Shown here piece by piece: positions 6,129 to 9,816 of a DNA stretch of 9,816 bases. Positions within the stretch are counted from its first letter, which is position 1. Each line of letters opens with the position of its first letter. Origin of the DNA: JADGHX01 sp035760965. Its GTDB lineage: Bacteria > Pseudomonadota > Gammaproteobacteria > Steroidobacterales > Steroidobacteraceae. Made by a program: the position numbers and the translations under genes. Location of the stretch: assembly GCA_035760965.1 (NCBI GenBank), contig DASTRY010000015.1:1-9816 (forward strand), read 5' to 3'. The notes under the pieces are model-generated. The model was not told where the DNA came from and made no database searches. It saw nothing but the letters and a program-made list of their open reading frames with translations.

Positions 6129-7321
6129 AAGTCCCCCGATTCGATGAGACCGCGTAACGTCGCGAGGAACTGGGCCGCGATCGCCCCGTCGATCACGCGG
6201 TGGTCAGCGGAGAGTGTGAGCGTCATCGAATGTGCGATGGTGGCAGCGCCCTCGCGCACCACGACTGCCGGCTGCACCGCGCCTGCGGCGAGGATCGCCA
6301 CTTGCGGCGGATTGATGATTGCGTCGAAGCGCTCGATGCCGAACATGCCCAGGTTCGAGACCGTGAACGTCCCGCCCTCGAGGTCGGCACGCGTGAGCCC
6401 TCCCTTGCGTGCGCGCTCGGTCAGATCGCGCGTCGCCACGGCGATCTCCTCCAGGGACTTCAGATTCGCACGCCGCAGCACAGGTGTGACGAGCCCGTTG
6501 TCCGTTGCCACGGCGATGGCGATGTCGGCGTGCTCGAACTCGATGACCTCGGGCTCTTCGAACCGCGCGTTCAAGACACGGTGGCGCACGAGGCTCAGCG
6601 CAGCCGCCCGTACCAGCAGGTCGTTGATCGAAAGCTCCACGCCGCGGGACTTGAAGTCCCGGCGCCGCATCAGCAAGCGTTCCGCGTCGACAGTCATTGC
6701 CAGTCGGTAGTGGGGGATTGTCTGAGTCGATTGCAGGAGTCGCGCAGCGATGGTCGCGCGCGTGGCGCTCAGGCGCTTGCGGGTAGCAGGATTCGCGTCG
6801 GTGATGCTGGCGGCAAACGCCTCCACGTCCTCCTTCGAGACGCGACCATTGCGGCCGGTGCCGCGCACCTTCGTGATGTCGATGCCGAGTTGCTCGGCAA
6901 GGCGCCGGGCGATAGGACTCACGCGAGCCTCACTCTCCGGCTTCGCGGCTTCTGCGCCCGCAGCAGTATCGGCGACCGCGCTGCGATCCGGCCGCGGCTC
7001 AGCGTCGGGCTCGAATGAGACGCGCTCGGCCCGGAAGGAGGCGATGAATGCGTCGATCTCGCCTTCGCTCACATCCGCCGCGGCGAGCACTCCGAGCAGC
7101 GCGCCGACCGGGCGCACCTCACCTGCCTCGGCAATCGTGCGTCTCAGGACGCCGCTCGCGGGTGCTTCCACGGAATTGACGATCTTGTCTGTTTCGACAT
7201 CGATGAGCGGATCGCCCCTCGTGACCGCTTGCCCGGTCGCGACATGCCAGGCGTTGATCGTGCCCTCGGTCATCTCGATGCCCCACTTCGGCATCGTGAG
7301 CGCAACGATCGCGCCGCTCAT
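6125..7321 (-). CDS. acoC: Dihydrolipoamide acyltransferase (E2) of a 2-oxo acid/acetoin dehydrogenase complex
   Basis: A 398-residue E2 core protein that receives an acyl group from the E1 thiamine enzyme on a lipoyl arm and transfers it to CoA. Domains: one lipoyl domain (4-80) with the lipoyl lysine K46 in VETDKIVNS; an Ala/Glu linker (about 85-132); the E1/E3-binding peripheral domain (134-169, VSPIARRLAEQLGID...GRVSKEDV); and the catalytic domain (about 180-398) with the active-site His374 and Asp378 in SADHRVIDGA. All key residues are present. ATG overlaps the E1 beta stop (ATGA) and its own stop overlaps the PQQ-dehydrogenase start (GTGA), so synthesis is coupled on both sides. No E3 gene is visible, so it presumably uses one from elsewhere. 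The acetoin name is by analogy with the E1 subunits; the real substrate could differ. Confidence 0.93.
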   Translation of the reverse strand: MSGAIVALTMPKWGIEMTEGTINAWHVATGQAVTRGDPLIDVETDKIVNSVEAPASGVLRRTIAEAGEVRPVGALLGVLAAADVSEGEIDAFIASFRAERVSFEPDAEPRPDRSAVADTAAGAEAAKPESEARVSPIARRLAEQLGIDITKVRGTGRNGRVSKEDVEAFAASITDANPATRKRLSATRATIAARLLQSTQTIPHYRLAMTVDAERLLMRRRDFKSRGVELSINDLLVRAAALSLVRHRVLNARFEEPEVIEFEHADIAIAVATDNGLVTPVLRRANLKSLEEIAVATRDLTERARKGGLTRADLEGGTFTVSNLGMFGIERFDAIINPPQVAILAAGAVQPAVVVREGAATIAHSMTLTLSADHRVIDGAIAAQFLATLRGLIESGDL

Positions 7322-8328
7322 CCTTGCAGCACCCGCCGAATCGCAGCCTCGATCTTCTGCGGCCCCGGAACGTAAGCGCGCTCCAGTGCCGGTGCGAACG
7401 GCACGGGTGCGTGGGGCGCGGTCACCTGCACAATCGGCGCGTCGAGCGCATGAAATACCTGCGACGCTGCGCGGCCGGCGATGTCCGCCGCCACGCTGCA
7501 GCGAGGCGGCGACTCGTCGACGATCACGAGGCGTCCCGTCGTTTCGACGCTCTCGAAAATCGTGTCTTCATCCAGAGGCGAGGTCGTGCGCGGATCGATG
7601 AGGTCGCAGGTGATGCCCTCGTTCGCCAGGCTATCGAGTGCCTTTTCAGCGAACGCCACCATGCGCCCGATGGCGACGACGGTGGCGCGGTTGCCCTGCC
7701 TCACGAGATTCGCTTCACCGAATGGGATGGTATAGGCGGCCTCGGGCACTTCGCTTTTGCGCGGATAGAGCGCCTTGTGCTCGAAGAACACGACAGGATC
7801 GTCGTCACGGATTGCCTGAATCAGCAGCCCCTTCGCATCGTATGCGTTCGAGGGCACGGCGACCTTCAAGCCCGGCACGGCGGTCAAGAATGGATAGATC
7901 GTCTGCGAGTGCTGCGCTCCCATGTTCATGCCGGCGCCCATCGCCGCACGGATGACCACGGGACACGTGGTCTTGCCGCCGAACATGTAGCGGAACTTCG
8001 CGATCTGGTTGTAGATCTGGTCCATGCAGACGCCGACGAAGTCGGCGAACATGAGCTCCGCCACGGGACGCAAGCCGGCGAGCGCGGCGCCGGCCGCCGC
8101 ACCGACGATGGCGGACTCCGAGATCGGCGTATCGATCACTCGGTCCGCACCGAATCTCGGCAGCAGCCCTTTGGTCACCCCGAAGATTCCGCCTGCGGCC
8201 TCGCGCTGTCCCGACGTGCCGCCCGCGCCGCCCGAGACGTCTTCGCCCAGGACGATGATGCGTGCGTCGCGCTCCATCTCCTGATGAAGCGCTTGATTGA
8301 TCGCATCGCGCATGGAGAGCTGCGGCAT
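7318..8328 (-). CDS. acoB: Thiamine-dependent dehydrogenase E1 beta subunit (acetoin/pyruvate type)
   Basis: A 336-residue beta subunit of the alpha2beta2 E1 component, which with the alpha subunit decarboxylates or cleaves the substrate on thiamine diphosphate. Seen: the start MPQLSMRDAINQAL, LGEDV (27-31), the thiamine-contacting Glu71 in DTPISESAIVGAAAG, AELMFADF (90-97), the active-site His140 in GAQHSQTIYP, and the C-terminal transketolase-like domain (from about 200) with LIDPRTTSPLD. Length is normal and no key residue is missing. ATG at 8328 has GGAAG four bases upstream. A gap of only 20 bp separates it from the E1 alpha stop, and its stop overlaps the E2 start (ATGA). Acetoin-type is favoured over housekeeping pyruvate dehydrogenase because the gene order and sequence style match the catabolic complexes; the substrate is not proven. 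Confidence 0.93.
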   Translation of the reverse strand: MPQLSMRDAINQALHQEMERDARIIVLGEDVSGGAGGTSGQREAAGGIFGVTKGLLPRFGADRVIDTPISESAIVGAAAGAALAGLRPVAELMFADFVGVCMDQIYNQIAKFRYMFGGKTTCPVVIRAAMGAGMNMGAQHSQTIYPFLTAVPGLKVAVPSNAYDAKGLLIQAIRDDDPVVFFEHKALYPRKSEVPEAAYTIPFGEANLVRQGNRATVVAIGRMVAFAEKALDSLANEGITCDLIDPRTTSPLDEDTIFESVETTGRLVIVDESPPRCSVAADIAGRAASQVFHALDAPIVQVTAPHAPVPFAPALERAYVPGPQKIEAAIRRVLQG

Positions 8329-8348
8329 GGGTCTTCCGTATCGTCGGT

Positions 8349-9317
8349 TCAGTAGCTGATGTAGACGTCCGTGGTGACTTCCGACTCGGCGGGAGTCGGC
8401 GCGGCTTGTGCCTGCACCACCGCCTGCTCGATCAGCGCGAGCACATCGCCATCGATCGCATCGAGCTCCGCGAGCGTCACTTGCTGCTGCTCTTCCATGC
8501 GCGCGCGGAACCGCTTGAGACAGTCCATGGATTCACGCAGCCGCTGCACTTCATCCTTGGCGCGATAGTTCTGCGGATCGCCTTCGAAGTGACCGTAGTA
8601 GCGCGTGATGGTGGCTTCGATGGCGCTCGGGCCTGCGCCGCGACGCGCGCGCTCGATGGCGCGACCGGTGGCCTCGTAGACCGCGAAGAAATCGGCGCCG
8701 TCGACCCGCTCGGCTGCCATACCAAAGCCGCGCGCACGGCCGGCGATGTCGTGCGAGCCCACCGCATACGCCGCACCGGTGTGTTCGGCATAGCCGTTGT
8801 TCTCGAACACGAAGATCGCCGGTGCCTGGAGCACCACGGCCAGGTTCATCGCCTCGAACACCGTGCCTTGATTCGAGCTGCCGTCACCTCCGAAGGCGAT
8901 GCTCACGTTGCGATTGCCGCGCAACTTGCACGCGATCGCGGCGCCGACGGCGAGCGGCGGCCCGCCACCCACGATCGCATTTGCGCCGAGCATGCCCTTG
9001 GTGACGTCGGCGATGTGCATCGAGCCGCCCTTGCCTTTGCACAGCCCGTCGGCGCGGCCGTAGATCTCCTTCATCATGCCGACCACATCACATCCCTTGG
9101 CGATGCAATGGCCGTGACCTCGATGCGTGCTCACGATGTAGTCCGCATCCGTGAGCCGCGCGCACACGCCTACGGCGACGGCTTCCTGACCTGCGTAGAG
9201 ATGCGTGAATCCGGGAATTGCGCCCGTTGCGATTTCGACGTGCAGCCGCTCCTCGAACTCGCGAATCGTCTTCATTTGCCGGTAGGCACGTAACAGCAGC
9301 TCACGGTCGTAGCTCAT
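8349..9317 (-). CDS. acoA: Thiamine-dependent dehydrogenase E1 alpha subunit (acetoin dehydrogenase type)
   Basis: A 322-residue alpha subunit that binds thiamine diphosphate: the motif GDGSSNQG (144-151) to ENN (172-174) is complete with the standard spacing, and HRGHGH (65-70) and GKGGSMHI (95-102) line the active site. RYYGHFEGDPQNYR (239-252) is characteristic of acetoin:acceptor oxidoreductase alpha subunits rather than E1p. With E1 beta it would split an acyloin, diketone or 2-oxo acid and hand an acyl group to E2. ATG at 9317 overlaps the oxygenase stop (TGATG), and GGAG seven bases upstream (9325-9328) is a good ribosome site. The C-terminal 40 residues (TPAESEVTTDVYISY) are short and variable, as usual. 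Physical coupling to a Rieske oxygenase is unusual for this family and hints at a non-acetoin substrate (inference). Confidence 0.92.
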   Translation of the reverse strand: MSYDRELLLRAYRQMKTIREFEERLHVEIATGAIPGFTHLYAGQEAVAVGVCARLTDADYIVSTHRGHGHCIAKGCDVVGMMKEIYGRADGLCKGKGGSMHIADVTKGMLGANAIVGGGPPLAVGAAIACKLRGNRNVSIAFGGDGSSNQGTVFEAMNLAVVLQAPAIFVFENNGYAEHTGAAYAVGSHDIAGRARGFGMAAERVDGADFFAVYEATGRAIERARRGAGPSAIEATITRYYGHFEGDPQNYRAKDEVQRLRESMDCLKRFRARMEEQQQVTLAELDAIDGDVLALIEQAVVQAQAAPTPAESEVTTDVYISY

Positions 9318-9816
9318 CAGAGTGCTCCGCGCGGCTTACCGCCGGGGCCGTACACGTACTGGTCCAGCACTTTGTGGAAGTGGTGGATGCGCAGCTCCTG
9401 GCGTCCGGCCCAGATGCCGCGAAAGCCGCGCGAATGCATGCCGGCCTGCACGCCTGGAAGATTCTGCGAGTCCTGATCCAGCACGAGGCCGATCGACTTG
9501 TCGCCATGGCGAAAGTGCTTGTGCTCCGGCCGCTCGGGCCACGGCTTGCCGTCCGGCACGAGATCGAAGGTCAGGATGTCGTAGAACATCTTGTCGGGAT
9601 CGGTCGGATGCGGTCGATGGCGGAAGATCCACAGATCGTCCGCATGCACGTTGAGCGAGAGGTTCGGAAAGATCAAATAGTGGTAGTCATCGGTGAGCTG
9701 ATCGTCGTTCAGGCGCGAGTAGTCCTTGCCCTGCGCGGCGCCGTTCGCGCGCTTGTGTTTCTGCACGTCGCGACGGATTTCGGCCACCGGCTTGTCGTAG
9801 TCCGCCGGGTCCATGC
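9317..9816 (-). CDS. Rieske-type oxygenase alpha subunit, C-terminal part (5' end outside window)
   Basis: About 166 residues of open frame continue past the right edge; the internal ATG at 9814 is not taken as the start. The sequence matches the catalytic (SRPBCC/helix-grip) domain of aromatic-ring-hydroxylating oxygenase alpha subunits: DDYHYLIFPNLSLNVHADDL, then IFRHRPHPTDPDKMFYDIL, then LDQDSQNLPGVQAGMHSRGF with an Asp (in DQD) as the likely third ligand of the mononuclear iron, and a GRQELRIHHFHKVLDQYV end that is typical for the last helix. The Rieske cluster (C-x-H...C-x2-H) and the two iron His ligands should lie upstream, outside this window. Such enzymes hydroxylate or demethylate aromatic or other bulky substrates using O2 and electrons from a ferredoxin. 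No beta subunit follows; the stop runs straight into E1 alpha (TGATG), so an alpha-only trimer is likely. Substrate unknown. Confidence 0.82.
   Translation of the reverse strand, partial: MDPADYDKPVAEIRRDVQKHKRANGAAQGKDYSRLNDDQLTDDYHYLIFPNLSLNVHADDLWIFRHRPHPTDPDKMFYDILTFDLVPDGKPWPERPEHKHFRHGDKSIGLVLDQDSQNLPGVQAGMHSRGFRGIWAGRQELRIHHFHKVLDQYVYGPGGKPRGAL
9325..9328 (-). promoter_or_regulatory. Ribosome binding site of E1 alpha
   Basis: GGAG on the minus strand, seven bases before the ATG at 9317 and inside the last codons of the oxygenase gene, supports this start and re-initiation at the TGATG junction. Confidence 0.55.

Noticed and set aside
7324..8355. 343-codon + strand frame antisense to the E1 beta gene, and similar + frames at 5280-6110 and 8406-9293
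   Set aside because: All are shadows of well-supported - strand enzymes; their products are His/Arg/Asp-rich without domains.
7318..9317. E1 alpha/beta as the housekeeping pyruvate dehydrogenase
   Set aside because: The HFEGD signature and the catabolic gene context fit the acetoin-type group better; the substrate remains unproven.
1..9816. RNA genes, CRISPR repeats, insertion sequences, prophage or defence genes
   Set aside because: No repeat arrays, transposase motifs or tRNA-like cloverleafs were seen on reading; nearly all bases are covered by metabolic genes.

Overview
The window is GC-rich, gene-dense bacterial DNA. The gene families fit a Gram-negative proteobacterium: glutathione S-transferases, a periplasmic PQQ/cytochrome c dehydrogenase with a signal peptide, class III CoA-transferase and Rieske oxygenase parts. 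I cannot name the genus. I saw no RNA gene, insertion sequence, CRISPR array or long repeat. Coding density is almost complete; the largest gap between genes is about 35 bp. All of it looks like catabolic (accessory) metabolism of an organic carbon compound that I cannot identify.

Left part (1-4209) switches strand repeatedly. Two glutathione S-transferase genes (the first cut by the window edge) overlap by ATGA on the + strand. A class III (CaiB/BaiF) CoA-transferase on the - strand is divergent from an acyl-CoA dehydrogenase on the + strand. A small Rieske [2Fe-2S] ferredoxin on the - strand is divergent from a small antibiotic-biosynthesis-monooxygenase (ABM) domain protein on the + strand. 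Convergent pairs are 8-30 bp apart and divergent starts 14-35 bp apart, so promoters must lie largely inside neighbouring genes.

Right part (4221-9816) is one tight - strand operon. In transcription order it runs: the C-terminal part of a Rieske oxygenase alpha subunit (cut by the right edge), E1 alpha, E1 beta and E2 of an acetoin-dehydrogenase-type 2-oxo acid dehydrogenase complex, then a secreted PQQ dehydrogenase with an N-terminal cytochrome c domain, of the polyvinyl-alcohol-dehydrogenase type. Three of the four junctions are stop/start overlaps (TGATG, ATGA, GTGA), and the fourth is a 20-bp gap.

Working model (inference): the Rieske oxygenase hydroxylates a substrate, possibly fed electrons by the nearby ferredoxin. 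The periplasmic PQQ-heme c enzyme oxidises a secondary alcohol to a ketone or acyloin. The thiamine-diphosphate complex cleaves an acyloin, diketone or 2-oxo acid to an acyl-CoA. The CoA-transferase and acyl-CoA dehydrogenase process acyl-CoA intermediates. No E3 (dihydrolipoamide dehydrogenase), oxygenase reductase or regulator is present in the window. The co-operonic set oxygenase + acetoin-type complex + PVA-dehydrogenase-like enzyme is the most interesting feature.
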